The notes under the pieces: generated by a model
What the model was told of the DNA's origin: nothing
What the model saw: the letters and a program-made list of their open reading frames with translations, nothing else
Database searches by the model: none
Made by a program: the position numbers and the translations under genes
NCBI RefSeq assembly: GCF_026167665.1
Contig: NZ_CP098740.1
Coordinates: 2,480,001-2,544,000, forward strand
DNA from: Streptomyces drozdowiczii
GTDB taxonomy: Bacteria; Actinomycetota; Actinomycetes; Streptomycetales; Streptomycetaceae
Reading direction: 5' to 3'
Length of the DNA: 64,000 nt
Shown here: positions 53,874 to 63,345 of the stretch, one piece after another
Position numbering within the stretch: position 1 is the first letter of the stretch
How the letters are laid out: each line of letters starts with the position of its first letter

Positions 53874-55759
53874 CGGAGCATCCCACCTCCCACGAAGGCC
53901 GGCAGCCTCTCGCCGCCCGGCAGCAGGAACGCACCCGGCCGCGGCAGCGGGACGCCGCCGTGGCGGCCGCCGCTGCCGCCACGGCGATCCCGGCACCCGC
54001 CAAGGGCCCTGCGGGCGCGGCCCCCGATCCACAGGCGGCGACGCGGCGCGAGGGCGACCGGCTGCGCTTCGTGGGGGCCGCGACCCGGCGGATCGCCCGG
54101 GGCATCGATCTGGACGAGATCGTGCTCGGGCTGTGCCGGGCCAGCGTGCCGACGTTCTCCGACGCCATACTCGTCTACCTCCGCGACCCGCTGCCCGTCG
54201 GCGACGAGCGGCCGGTCAACCCGTTCGTGCTGCGGCTGCGCCGCTCGGACCGGCTGCGGCTGACCGACGAGGAGACCGAGAGCCTGTCCGAGACGGAGCG
54301 GCTGCGGCTGCCCGCCGTCGACCCGCAGGCCGACCTGATGCCCGCCGCCGAGCTGTGCGAGGTCCGCGCCGGGAGCGCTCTCGCCGAGGTGCTGCGCGGG
54401 GTGCGGCCGGTCTTCGGGGACTCCGCGGCGGCCCGGGTCGCCCTGCCCGAACTGCTCGGCGCCGACCGCACCGTGCCGTCCGGCCACCGGGTGATCCTGG
54501 CCCCGCTGCGCGGCCGGCGCCGGGTGATCGGGGCGGCGGTCTTCCTGCGCGGCGCCGAACGCCCGGCCTTCGAGGCCAACGACCTCCTGGTCGCCGCCCA
54601 GCTGGCGACGCACACCGCCCTCGGCATCGACAAGGCCGTGCTCTACGGGCGCGAGGCGTACATCGCGGACGAGCTCCAGCGCACGATGCTGCCCGACTCG
54701 CTTCCCCAGCCGACCGGGGTGAAACTCGCCTCGCGCTATCTCCCGGCCGCCGAGACGGCCAGGGTCGGCGGCGACTGGTACGACGCGATCCCGCTGCCCG
54801 GCAGCCGGGTCGCCCTGGTCGTCGGGGACGTCATGGGCCACTCCATGACCTCCGCCGCGATCATGGGCCAGCTCCGGACCACCGCGCAGACCCTGGCCGG
54901 GCTCGACCTGCCCCCGCAGGAGGTCCTGCACCACCTGGACGAGCAGGCGCAGCGCCTCGGCAGCGACCGCATGGCCACCTGCCTCTACGCGGTGTACGAC
55001 CCCGTCGCGCACCGCATCACCGTCGCCAACGCGGGCCACCCGCCGCCCGTCCTGCTCCACCTGGGCGGCCGCGCCGAGGTCCTGCGGGTGCCCCCGGGCG
55101 CCCCGATCGGCGTCGGCGGGGTGGACTTCGAGGCCGTCGAGCTGGACGCCCCGGCCGGTGCGACGCTGCTGCTGTACACCGACGGTCTGGTCGAGTCGCG
55201 GCTGCGGGACGTGTGGACGGGCATCGAGCTGCTGCGGGAACGGCTCGCCGCGACCGCCCGGCTGACCGGCCCGGACCACTCGCCGCCGCTGGAGGCCCTG
55301 TGCGACGACGTGCTGGACATGCTGGGCCCCGGTGACCGCGACGACGACATCGCGCTGCTCGCCGCCCGCTTCGACGGGATCGCGCCGAGCGACGTCGCCT
55401 ACTGGTTCCTGGACCCGGACGAGTCCGCCCCCGGCCGGGCCCGCAGGCTGGCGCGCAGGGCGCTCGGCCGGTGGGGCCTGGACGACCTGTCGGACTCGGT
55501 GGAGCTCCTGATCAGCGAGGTGGTCACCAACGCCGTGCGGTACGCGGAGCGCCCGGTCACCCTGCGCCTGCTGCGCACCGAGACGCTGCGCTGCGAGGTC
55601 GGCGACGACTCCCCGCAGCTCCCCCGGCAGCGCCGCGCCAAGGACATGGACGAGAACGGCCGCGGCCTGTTCCTGGTCAACCGCCTGGCCCGCCGCTGGG
55701 GCGCGACGCGCCTGTCGACGGGCAAGGTGGTGTGGTTCGAGATGCCGGTGCGCGGGTAG
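53870..55759 (+). CDS. GAF-PP2C (SpoIIE)-HATPase phosphatase
   Basis: 629 residues from the GTG at 53870. After an Ala/Arg-rich start comes a GAF sensor (about 85-265), a SpoIIE-type PP2C phosphatase (about 285-505: VGGDWYDAIPL, LVVGDVMGHSM, LYTDGLVESRL, DDDIALLAARF) and an RsbW-like HATPase (about 510-629: ISEVVTNAVRYAE, DENGRGLFLVN). Same general design as the protein at 12480-15065 but without PAS domains. Likely an input to an anti-sigma/antagonist network, substrate unknown. Confidence 0.92.
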   Translation: MTEHPTSHEGRQPLAARQQERTRPRQRDAAVAAAAAATAIPAPAKGPAGAAPDPQAATRREGDRLRFVGAATRRIARGIDLDEIVLGLCRASVPTFSDAILVYLRDPLPVGDERPVNPFVLRLRRSDRLRLTDEETESLSETERLRLPAVDPQADLMPAAELCEVRAGSALAEVLRGVRPVFGDSAAARVALPELLGADRTVPSGHRVILAPLRGRRRVIGAAVFLRGAERPAFEANDLLVAAQLATHTALGIDKAVLYGREAYIADELQRTMLPDSLPQPTGVKLASRYLPAAETARVGGDWYDAIPLPGSRVALVVGDVMGHSMTSAAIMGQLRTTAQTLAGLDLPPQEVLHHLDEQAQRLGSDRMATCLYAVYDPVAHRITVANAGHPPPVLLHLGGRAEVLRVPPGAPIGVGGVDFEAVELDAPAGATLLLYTDGLVESRLRDVWTGIELLRERLAATARLTGPDHSPPLEALCDDVLDMLGPGDRDDDIALLAARFDGIAPSDVAYWFLDPDESAPGRARRLARRALGRWGLDDLSDSVELLISEVVTNAVRYAERPVTLRLLRTETLRCEVGDDSPQLPRQRRAKDMDENGRGLFLVNRLARRWGATRLSTGKVVWFEMPVRG

Positions 55760-55780
55760 CGGCCCGGCCCGGGAGACGCG

Positions 55781-55821
55781 AACGGGCGGTGTACGAGGCT
55801 CCTCCTCGTACACCGCCCGTT
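55781..55821. terminator. 18-base bidirectional terminator
   Basis: Perfect stem 55781-55798 with 55804-55821, 5-base loop, AA/TT flanks; between the phosphatase and penicillin-binding protein genes, which converge here. Confidence 0.85.
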
Positions 55822-55850
55822 GCCGTTGTCGGGGGCGGCCGGTCAGCCGG

Positions 55851-58135
55851 TCACCTGTTGTCGTCGGTGTTGTCCGGCCGCTTGTCCCCCGAGAGGTCCG
55901 GGAGCTCCACGGTGGACGAGGGGTCCGGGCCCGGCCGGTTCGAGGGGCTGGGCGGCGGTTCGCTCGTCGGGCCGCCCGAGGGCGAGGCGGGCGGGGAGCT
56001 CTCCGGGGACTCGCTGGCCGGCGGGGGCTCGGAGGACGCCGAGCTGGACGGCGACTTGGAGGGCGTGGGCTTCTCGGACGGCGAGGTGCTCGGGCTCGGC
56101 GAGTTGGACGCGGGCGGCGGGCTGACCGCGGCGCCCATGTCCGTGTCGAGGTCGAACTCGCGGGCCTTGCCGACGGAGTGGCCCATGTAGTCGGCCCAGA
56201 TCTCGGCCGGGAAGCCGCCACCGTTGACGCGTCCGCCGCCGCCGGCGCCCTGGAGGGTCACCTGCGCGTTCTTCTTGATCTTCTTGCCGTCGTCGCCGGT
56301 GCGGTCGAAGGCGGCCTCGCCGAACAGGCCGACCGAGGTGACCAGGTTGGAGGTGTAGCCGGTGAACCAGGCCGACTTGTTGTCGTCGGAGGTACCGGTC
56401 TTGCCCGCGATGTCCTTGTCGGAGAGCCCCTCCGCGTTGCGGACCGAGCCCCGGGCCGTACCGTCGTCCACCACGCCGGTCAGCACGGAGGTCACGGAGT
56501 CCGCCGCCTGGCGGGAGATCACCTGGTCGCCGACGGCGTCGGGCAGGTCGAGCGGGGCGTCGCCCTGGTGCACGGCGGTCTTCACGATCTGCGGGGTGAC
56601 CTGCTTGCCGTGGTTGTCGAGCGTGGCGTAGACCCCGGCCATCTCCAGCGGGCTCGCGCCCATGGAGCCGAGGGTCATCGCGGGCGCGGCCTCCAGGTCC
56701 TTCACGTTCATGCCGAGCTTGCCCGCGGTCGCCAGCACCTTGTCCATACCGACGTCCACGCCCATCTGCGCGAAGACGGAGTTGACGGACGCGTTCATCG
56801 CGGTCTGGACGGTGATCCGACCGTAGTTGTGGTCGTCCTCGTTCTCCGGCGCGAAGTACCGGTCGCCGCCGACGACGGGGCGCTTGCTGGTGCCGTCGTA
56901 GCGGGTGTTCGCGGTGATCTTCTCGCCGTCCTGCGTCTTCGACTCGTTGTCGAGGGCGGAGGCGAGGATGACCGGCTTGAAGGTGGACGCGGGCTGGTAG
57001 TCCCTGCGCCCGGCGTTCGAGATCCAGTGCTCGCTCTGGCCGCGTCCGCCGTACAGCGCGACCACCGCGCCGGTCTTCGGGTCGACCGAGGCAGCGCCCG
57101 CCTGGATGTCCTGGTCGAGCTTGCGCTTCTTGGTGTCCAGCTTGTCGAGCAGCTTGGCCTCGACCGACTTCTCCAGCTGCGCCTGCTTCTTCTGGTCGAT
57201 GTTGACCGTGATCGTCCAGCCGCCGCGGTCGAACTGGTCCTCGGTGATGCCCGCCTGCTTGATCACGGCCTCGCGGGCCGCCTGGACGATGTAGCCCTTC
57301 TGGCCGGCCGTCCCGTTCAGCGGCTTGGGCTCGTGCGGCACCGGGAACGTCTGCTTCTGGCGCTTGGCGGAGTCGAGCCAGCCCTCCTCCACCATGTTGT
57401 CCAGCGTGTAGGCCCAGCGCGCCTTGACCAGCCGCTTGCCGTTCGGACCGGCGACCGCCCAGTCGTACTGGCTCGGCGCCTGGAGCAGCGCGGCGAGGTA
57501 GGCGCCCTGCGAGACGTTCAGGTCCTTGGCGTCCACGCCGTAGTACGCCTGGGCGGCGGCCTGGATGCCCCAGGCGCCGCGTCCGTAGTAGCTGGTGTTG
57601 ATGTACCCGGCGAGGATTTCCTTCTTGGTCTTCTTCTGGTCCAGCTTCAGGGAGATGACCAGCTCCTTGAGCTTCCGGCTGACCGTCTGGTTCTGGTCCA
57701 GGTAGTAGTTCTTGACGTACTGCTGGGTGATGGTCGAGCCACCCTGCTTGCCCTTGCCGGACAGGGTGTTGAGCAGGCCGCGCGCGGTGCCCTTGAAGTC
57801 GACGCCGTGGTCCTTGTAGAAGGACTTGTTCTCGGCGGCGACGAAGGTGTCCTGGACCTCCTTGGGCACCTCCGCGAGGCTCACGACCTCGCGGTTCACC
57901 TCGCCGGTCCTGGCGAGCAGGGTGCCGTCGGCGTACTTGTAGACGTTCGACTGCAACTCCATCTTGGCGTTGCCCTCCGGCACGTCCACCAACATGTAGA
58001 GCACGGCGAAGGCGCCCATGCCCAGCAGGATCACCCGAGGGCGGTGCCCAGTAGTTTGCGCCAGGTGAAGAGCCTGCGTATGCCGCCGCTCTTCGCAGCC
58101 CGCCGCTGGGCTCGTCGCGCTTCCGCTCGACCCAT
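55851..58135 (-). CDS. class A penicillin-binding protein (GT51 + transpeptidase), apparent frameshift near the start
   Basis: Bifunctional peptidoglycan synthase: one membrane helix (VILLGMGAFAVLYMLVDV), glycosyltransferase motifs (ENKSFYKDHGVDFKGTARG, GGSTITQQYVKNYY), and transpeptidase motifs SxxK in ASTFKPV, SVN, and KTGT. The C-terminus is a long Pro/Ser-rich, probably unstructured extracellular tail. The true start is very likely the ATG at 58135 (MGRAEARRAQRRAAK, behind GGAG); that frame meets a TGA just before the membrane helix. Adding one G to a GGG run near 58036 joins them and gives 761 residues. As sequenced the downstream frame has no good start. Confidence 0.9.
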
Positions 58136-58361
58136 CGCTTGGTCGCTCCCGTTTCTCTGCTCTGCTCTGCCGAATCAGCCCGGACCTGCCAGCTAACACT
58201 GTGGGCAAGGCCGAAAAGCCGACGATCCGAGGTTTTACGGACGTGAGAATCAGCACCCGCCCCCGATGGAACCGACTCCTGAGGGGTGCGCAGGGTTGCG
58301 AGAAGCGTTAATGTGTAATCACATTGCTAGCGACCGGCTAGCTGACCATCACGGGGCCACC

Positions 58362-59332
58362 ATGACCGAACCGCTCGACCCGAACACCGCCGCCCAGCCG
58401 CCCGCCGACCTCACCCCGGACGCGCCCGAGATGCCGGAACCGCAGGTCCGGGAGACGAGGGCGCACAGCATCGCCGGCGGCCTCGGGCTGCTGCTGACCG
58501 TGCTCGGCGTGATCGCCGGCATCGCGCTCGCCGTCGTCGGGGCGTCATCGGCTCGAACGGGAACAACGCCGTGGGCATCCCGGTCTGCGTCCTGGGCGTC
58601 CTGCTCGCCATCGCCTCGTTCTTCTGCATGGGCGGTGTGAAGATGGTCGCACCGGGCGAGGCGCGGGTGATCCAGCTGTTCGGCCGGTACGTGGGCACCA
58701 TCCGCACCGACGGACTGCGCTGGGTGAATCCGCTGACCTCCAGCCGCAAGATCTCCACCCGGGTCCGCAACCACGAGACCGCCGTCCTCAAGGTCAACGA
58801 CGCCTACGGCAACCCGATCGAGCTGGCCGCGATCGTCGTGTGGAAGGTCGAGGACACCGCCCAGGCGCTCTTCGAGGTGGACGACTTCCTGGAGTTCGTG
58901 GCCACCCAGACCGAGTCCGCCGTCCGGCACATCGCCCTGGAGTACCCGTACGACGCCCACGAGGAGGGCGGCCTGTCGCTGCGGGGCAACGCCGAGGAGA
59001 TCACCGAGAAGCTGGCCGTCGAGCTGACCGCCCGGGTGCAGGCGGCGGGCGTGCGGATCATCGAGTCGCGTTTCAGCCATCTCGCGTACGCCCCCGAGAT
59101 CGCCTCCGCGATGCTCCAGCGCCAGCAGGCCGGCGCGGTCGTCGCGGCCCGGCAGCAGATCGTCGAGGGCGCGGTCGGCATGGTCGAGATGGCGCTGACC
59201 CGGATCGCCGAGCAGGACATCGTGGAGCTGGACTCGGAGCGGAAGGCGTCCATGGTGAGCAATCTGATGGTGGTCCTGTGCGGTGACCGCGCCGCCCAGC
59301 CGGTCCTCAATACGGGCACGCTCTACCAGTGA
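58362..59332 (+). CDS. SPFH/band-7 domain membrane protein, apparent frameshift
   Basis: Reading starts at the ATG at 58362 (MTEPLDPNT). The first membrane helix ([22 protein letters not shown]) is followed by a frame break at 58537-58540, where GGGG should be GGGGG. The second frame continues with [14 protein letters not shown], a second helix ([15 protein letters not shown]) and an SPFH domain ([20 protein letters not shown] to [13 protein letters not shown]). With the base added the product is 323 residues. SPFH proteins form membrane scaffolds like flotillins or HflK/C. Stop overlaps the next gene. Confidence 0.88.
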
Positions 59333-59604
59333 CCGAGGACACCCCGGAGGAGGCGCGGGAAGCGCGGGAAGCGCCTCGCGCCCGGTCGCGGCAGCGCAAG
59401 CAGATGCTGCTGCGGCTGGACCCCGCCGTGCACGACGCGCTGGCCCGCTGGGCTTCGGACGAACTGCGCAGCGCGAACGCGCAGATCGAGTTCCTGCTGC
59501 GCCGGGCGCTCGCCGAGGCGGGCCGGCTGCCGGGCGGCGCGGCACCCATCCCCCGCCGGGGACGCCCGCCGAAGGCCGCGCCGGAGCCGCCGGGCGAAGA
59601 GTAG
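59329..59604 (+). CDS. ribbon-helix-helix (Arc-like) protein
   Basis: 91 residues. RKQMLLRLDPAVHDALARWASDELRSANAQIEFLLRRAL has the strand-helix-helix pattern of Arc/MetJ DNA-binding proteins. The C-terminus is Pro/Arg-rich. The GTG at 59329 overlaps the stop of the SPFH gene (GTGA), so both are made from one mRNA. Role unknown; possibly a regulator of the operon. Confidence 0.85.
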   Translation: MTEDTPEEAREAREAPRARSRQRKQMLLRLDPAVHDALARWASDELRSANAQIEFLLRRALAEAGRLPGGAAPIPRRGRPPKAAPEPPGEE

Positions 59605-59610
59605 GACCTG

Positions 59611-59636
59611 AGGCCCGTCCCGCCAGGGGCGGGCCT
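59611..59636 (+). terminator. terminator after the RHH gene
   Basis: About 11-pair stem (59611-59621 with 59626-59636, one G-T pair) followed by TT. Confidence 0.65.
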
Positions 59637-59667
59637 TTCACCTGCGCCGTTCGGGTGTACCCCTCGC

Positions 59668-59688
59668 GTATACACAGCAGGTATACAC
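59668..59688. promoter_or_regulatory. GTATACAC direct repeats, likely PadR operator
   Basis: GTATACAC at 59668-59675 and 59681-59688, 13 bases apart, each with the palindromic core GTATAC, just upstream of the padR -10. A bound dimer would block the promoter. Confidence 0.5.
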
Positions 59689-59694
59689 ACCATG

Positions 59695-59700
59695 TAGAGT
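59695..59700 (+). promoter_or_regulatory. -10 box of a leaderless promoter (padR)
   Basis: TAGAGT, 7 bases before the ATG at 59708. Confidence 0.5.
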
Positions 59701-59707
59701 GCTCCGC

Positions 59708-60232
59708 ATGTCTATCGGCCACACCCTGCTCGGGCTCCTGGAGTCCGGCCCACGCCACGGTTACGACCTCAAGCGGACGTTCGACGAGAAGTTCGGGCAC
59801 GACCGCCCCCTGCACTACGGGCAGGTCTACTCGACCATGTCCCGGCTGCTCAAGAACGGCCTCGTCGAGGTCGACGGCGTGGAGAGCGGGGGTGGCCCCG
59901 AGCGCAAGCGGTACGCGATCACGGACGCCGGCATCACCGATGTCGCCTCCTGGCTCGCGCAGCCCGAGAAGCCGGAGCCGTACCTCCAATCGACGCTGTA
60001 CACCAAGGTCGTCCTGGCCATGCTCACCGGCCGCAACGCCGCCGACGTGCTGGACGCCCAGCGCTCCGAGCACCTGCGCCTGATGCGCATCCTCACCGAC
60101 CGCAAGCGACGGGGCGACCTCGCCGACCAGCTGATCTGCGACCACGCCCTGTTCCATCTCGAAGCCGATCTGCGCTGGCTGGAACTGACCGCCGCCCGCC
60201 TCGGCCAGCTCCAGAAAGTGGTGGCCCCGTGA
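59708..60232 (+). CDS. PadR-family regulator
   Basis: 174 residues. Winged helix with SGPRHGYDLKRTFDEKFG, HYGQVYSTMSRLLKNGLVE and the KRYAITDAG wing, then the C-terminal helical dimerisation domain of subfamily 2. It should repress its own operon, which encodes an ABC exporter, until a peptide or drug is sensed. Leaderless ATG at 59708. Stop overlaps the ATPase gene start (GTGA). Confidence 0.95.
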   Translation: MSIGHTLLGLLESGPRHGYDLKRTFDEKFGHDRPLHYGQVYSTMSRLLKNGLVEVDGVESGGGPERKRYAITDAGITDVASWLAQPEKPEPYLQSTLYTKVVLAMLTGRNAADVLDAQRSEHLRLMRILTDRKRRGDLADQLICDHALFHLEADLRWLELTAARLGQLQKVVAP

Positions 60233-60915
60233 CCCCCGCCGGCTCCCTGCTCTCCGCGCACGACCTGCACAAGACCTACGGCTCGACCCCCGCCCTCGAC
60301 GGCGCCTCGTTCTCCGTCCACCCCGGCGAGGTCGTCGCCGTGATGGGCCCCTCCGGCTCCGGCAAGTCCACGCTGCTGCACTGCCTCGCCGGGATCATCA
60401 CCCCGGACTCCGGCACCATCACCTACGACGGCCGCGAGCTGTCCGCCATGTCCGACGCGGAGCGCAGCGCCCTGCGCCGCAGCGACTTCGGGTTCGTCTT
60501 CCAGTTCGGCCAGCTCGTCCCCGAGCTGACCTGCGTCGAGAACGTCGCCCTGCCACTCCGCCTGGGCGGCGCCCGCCGCAAGGACGCCGAGCGCATCGCC
60601 CGCTCCTGGATGGAGCGCCTGGAGGTCGAGGACATCGGCGCCCAGCGCCCCGGCGAGGTCTCCGGCGGCCAGGGCCAGCGCGTCGCCGTGGCCCGCGCGC
60701 TCGCCGCGTCCCCGAAGGTGATCTTCGCGGACGAGCCGACCGGCGCCCTGGACTCCCTCAACGGCGAGCGGGTCATGCAGCTGCTCACCGACGCCGCCCG
60801 CTCCGCCAACGTCGCGGTGGTCCTGGTGACCCACGAGGCCCGCGTCGCCGCCTACTCCGACCGGGACGTCACCGTGCGCGACGGCCGGGCCCTCAATCTG
60901 GAGCACGCCGTATGA
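60229..60915 (+). CDS. ABC transporter ATPase (MacB/LolD type)
   Basis: 228 residues. Walker A GPSGSGKST at 40-48, Q loop FVFQFGQL, signature VSGGQGQRVAVARAL, Walker B VIFADEP, His in LVTHE. Pairs with the FtsX-like permease encoded next; this class mechanically extrudes peptides or lipids and often gives resistance to antimicrobial peptides. The GTG start and the ATGA at its end are both overlaps, so padR-ATPase-permease are coupled in sequence. Confidence 0.95.
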   Translation: MTPAGSLLSAHDLHKTYGSTPALDGASFSVHPGEVVAVMGPSGSGKSTLLHCLAGIITPDSGTITYDGRELSAMSDAERSALRRSDFGFVFQFGQLVPELTCVENVALPLRLGGARRKDAERIARSWMERLEVEDIGAQRPGEVSGGQGQRVAVARALAASPKVIFADEPTGALDSLNGERVMQLLTDAARSANVAVVLVTHEARVAAYSDRDVTVRDGRALNLEHAV

Positions 60916-63302
60916 CGCTCCTGGACGAGCAGCCCACCCAGGCCGCCCCCGCTCCGGCCCGCCCCTCGCGCACCGCCCCCTGGCTGCGCGACCTCGCCCT
61001 CGGCGTCCGGTTCGCCGCAGCCGGCGGGCGCGAGGGCTGGATCCGCACGATGCTCACCGCGATCGGCGTCGGCCTCGGCGTCACACTGCTGTTCCTCGCC
61101 GCGTCCGTGCCGCACGCGCTCGACGCGCGCAACGACCGCGACACGGCCCGCAGCGAGACCAAGATCTCCGAGAACCCGGACGCGCAGGGCAGGAAGTCCG
61201 ACACCTCGGTCCTGCGGATCGGGGCCGACAGCGAGTTCCACGACCGCAGCATCAGCGGCTATCTGATGCGCGCGGAGGGCAGCCACCCGGTGCTCCCGCC
61301 GGGCATCGACGCCATGCCCGCCCCCGGCGAGATGGTCGTCTCCCCCGCCCTGAAGGACCTGCTGGACGATCCGGCCAACGCCCTGCTCAAGGAGCGCTAC
61401 CCGTACCGGATCACCGGCACCATCGCGGATGACGGACTGCGCTCGCCCAACGAGCTGTGGTTCTACGCCGGCAGCGACACCCTCACCCAGGCCGCGGGCG
61501 GCCACCGCGTCACCGGATACGGCGACCCCGAACCGACCCCGCCGCTCGCCCCGCTGCTCGTGGTCCTGGTGATCATGGTCTGCGTGGTGCTGCTCGCGCC
61601 CGTCGCCATCTTCATCGCCACCGCCGTGCGCTTCGGCGGCGACCGCCGCGACCGCCGGCTGGCCGCGCTGCGCCTGGTCGGTACGGACATCAGGTCGACC
61701 CGGCGGATCGCGGCCGGCGAGGCCCTGTTCGGCTCCGTGCTCGGTGTGCTCATCGGCCTCGCCCTCTTCCTGGTGGGGCGTCGGTTCGTGAGCCACGTCG
61801 AGGTCTGGGACGTCAGCGCCTTCCCCTCGGACCTCGCGCCCGATCTGCGGCTCTGCCTGCTCATCGCGTTCGCCGTCCCGCTGACCGCGGTGATGGTCAC
61901 GCTGTCCGCGATGCGCTCGGTGGTCATCGAACCGCTCGGGGTCGTACGCGACAACCGGGCCCGCAAGCGCCGCCTGTGGTGGCGGCTGGCGCTCCCCCTC
62001 GCGGGGCTCGGCCTGCTCGCGCTCAAGGGCCAGACCGGCGAGTACGAGGTCGTCAACCCGTACCCCATCACCGTCGGCGCGGTCCTGGTCCTGCTCGGAC
62101 TCGCCCTGCTGCTGCCGTGGCTGGTCGAGGCGTGCGTGCACCGGCTGCGCGGCGGCCCGGTGCCCTGGCAGCTCGCCACCCGCAGGCTCCAGCTCAGCAG
62201 CGGGACCGCCTCCCGGGCCGTCAGCGGCGTCACCGTGGCGGTGGCCGGCGCGGTGGCCGTGCAGATGCTGTTCGCCTCGATGAACGCCGACTTCAACAAG
62301 GCCACCGGGCAGGACCCCACCCGCGCCCAGTTCTACGCCGTGTCGCAGAAGGTCGGCGGCAACGCCGCCGTGGAGACCATCAACGAGTTCCGCGCCACCA
62401 AGGGCGTCACCCAGGTCATCGGCATGGTCGAGGCGTACGTCACCAAACCGGGGAAGTACGCCGACGGGGAGATGCAGCCCACCACCTCGCTGAACGTCGG
62501 TGACTGCGCCACCCTGCGCGAGGTCGCCCGCATCGACTCCTGCAAGGACGGCGACTCCTTCGTCGTGCACCCCAGGGACGACAAGGAGATGGCCGGCTGG
62601 ATGGACCGGACCGCCCGCAAGGGCAAGGAGGTCGAGTTCGAGTCGGAGAGCGGCAGGAAGCAGCGCTGGACGCTGCCCGCCGACGCGAAGACCGTCGTCA
62701 GCCGCAAGGACCCGATCGGCGAGGACCGCTGGGGGATCATGGTCACCCCGGGGGCGATCGACGCGACCGACCTGCCGGGCGCGAGCACCGTCTCGCAGAT
62801 CCGCATCGACGAGAGCGTCCCGGACGCCGCCGAGTACGTACGCAACACGGCGGCCCGCATCGACCCCGGGATGCGCCTGGCCACCCTGACGTCCGTCGCA
62901 CGCGACCGCCAGTACGCCAGCGTCCAGACCGGCCTCCAGGTCGGCGCCACGGTCACCCTGCTGCTGATCGCGGCCTCGATGCTGGTCTCCCAGCTGGAGC
63001 AGCTGCGCGAGCGCAAGCGGCTGCTGTCGGTCCTGGTGGCCTTCGGCACCCGGCGGACCACCCTCGCCTGGTCGGTGCTCTGGCAGACCGCGCTCCCGGT
63101 GGTCATCGGCCTCGCGGTGGCGGTGGCCGGCGGCCTCTCACTGGGCGCGGCGCTGTGCTGGATGGTCGGCAAGTCGGTCGACGACTGGCTGGTGTTCCTC
63201 CCCCTCGCCGGGGCGGGCGGGGCGCTCATCCTGCTGGTCACGCTGCTGTCCCTGCCGCCGCTGTGGCGCATGATGCGCCCGGACGGGCTGCGCAGCGAGT
63301 GA
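60912..63302 (+). CDS. FtsX-like ABC permease
   Basis: 796 residues. Layout: helix near 40-60, extracytoplasmic domain to about 210, three helices, a central helix pair (about 345-400), a second extracytoplasmic domain (about 470-665) and three C-terminal helices, each helix trio being an FtsX module. The ATG overlaps the ATPase stop (ATGA). Typical of bacitracin/lantibiotic-type exporters. Confidence 0.94.
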   Translation: MTLLDEQPTQAAPAPARPSRTAPWLRDLALGVRFAAAGGREGWIRTMLTAIGVGLGVTLLFLAASVPHALDARNDRDTARSETKISENPDAQGRKSDTSVLRIGADSEFHDRSISGYLMRAEGSHPVLPPGIDAMPAPGEMVVSPALKDLLDDPANALLKERYPYRITGTIADDGLRSPNELWFYAGSDTLTQAAGGHRVTGYGDPEPTPPLAPLLVVLVIMVCVVLLAPVAIFIATAVRFGGDRRDRRLAALRLVGTDIRSTRRIAAGEALFGSVLGVLIGLALFLVGRRFVSHVEVWDVSAFPSDLAPDLRLCLLIAFAVPLTAVMVTLSAMRSVVIEPLGVVRDNRARKRRLWWRLALPLAGLGLLALKGQTGEYEVVNPYPITVGAVLVLLGLALLLPWLVEACVHRLRGGPVPWQLATRRLQLSSGTASRAVSGVTVAVAGAVAVQMLFASMNADFNKATGQDPTRAQFYAVSQKVGGNAAVETINEFRATKGVTQVIGMVEAYVTKPGKYADGEMQPTTSLNVGDCATLREVARIDSCKDGDSFVVHPRDDKEMAGWMDRTARKGKEVEFESESGRKQRWTLPADAKTVVSRKDPIGEDRWGIMVTPGAIDATDLPGASTVSQIRIDESVPDAAEYVRNTAARIDPGMRLATLTSVARDRQYASVQTGLQVGATVTLLLIAASMLVSQLEQLRERKRLLSVLVAFGTRRTTLAWSVLWQTALPVVIGLAVAVAGGLSLGAALCWMVGKSVDDWLVFLPLAGAGGALILLVTLLSLPPLWRMMRPDGLRSE

Positions 63303-63308
63303 CATCCG

Positions 63309-63345
63309 CGGAGGGCGGCCGGACGTCAGGTCCGGCCGCCCTCCG
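63309..63345. terminator. hairpin between the permease and oxyR
   Basis: Sixteen-base perfect stem (63309-63324 with 63330-63345), 5-base loop. It overlaps the last codons of oxyR (63329-63345) and follows the permease stop, so it can serve both genes. Confidence 0.75.
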
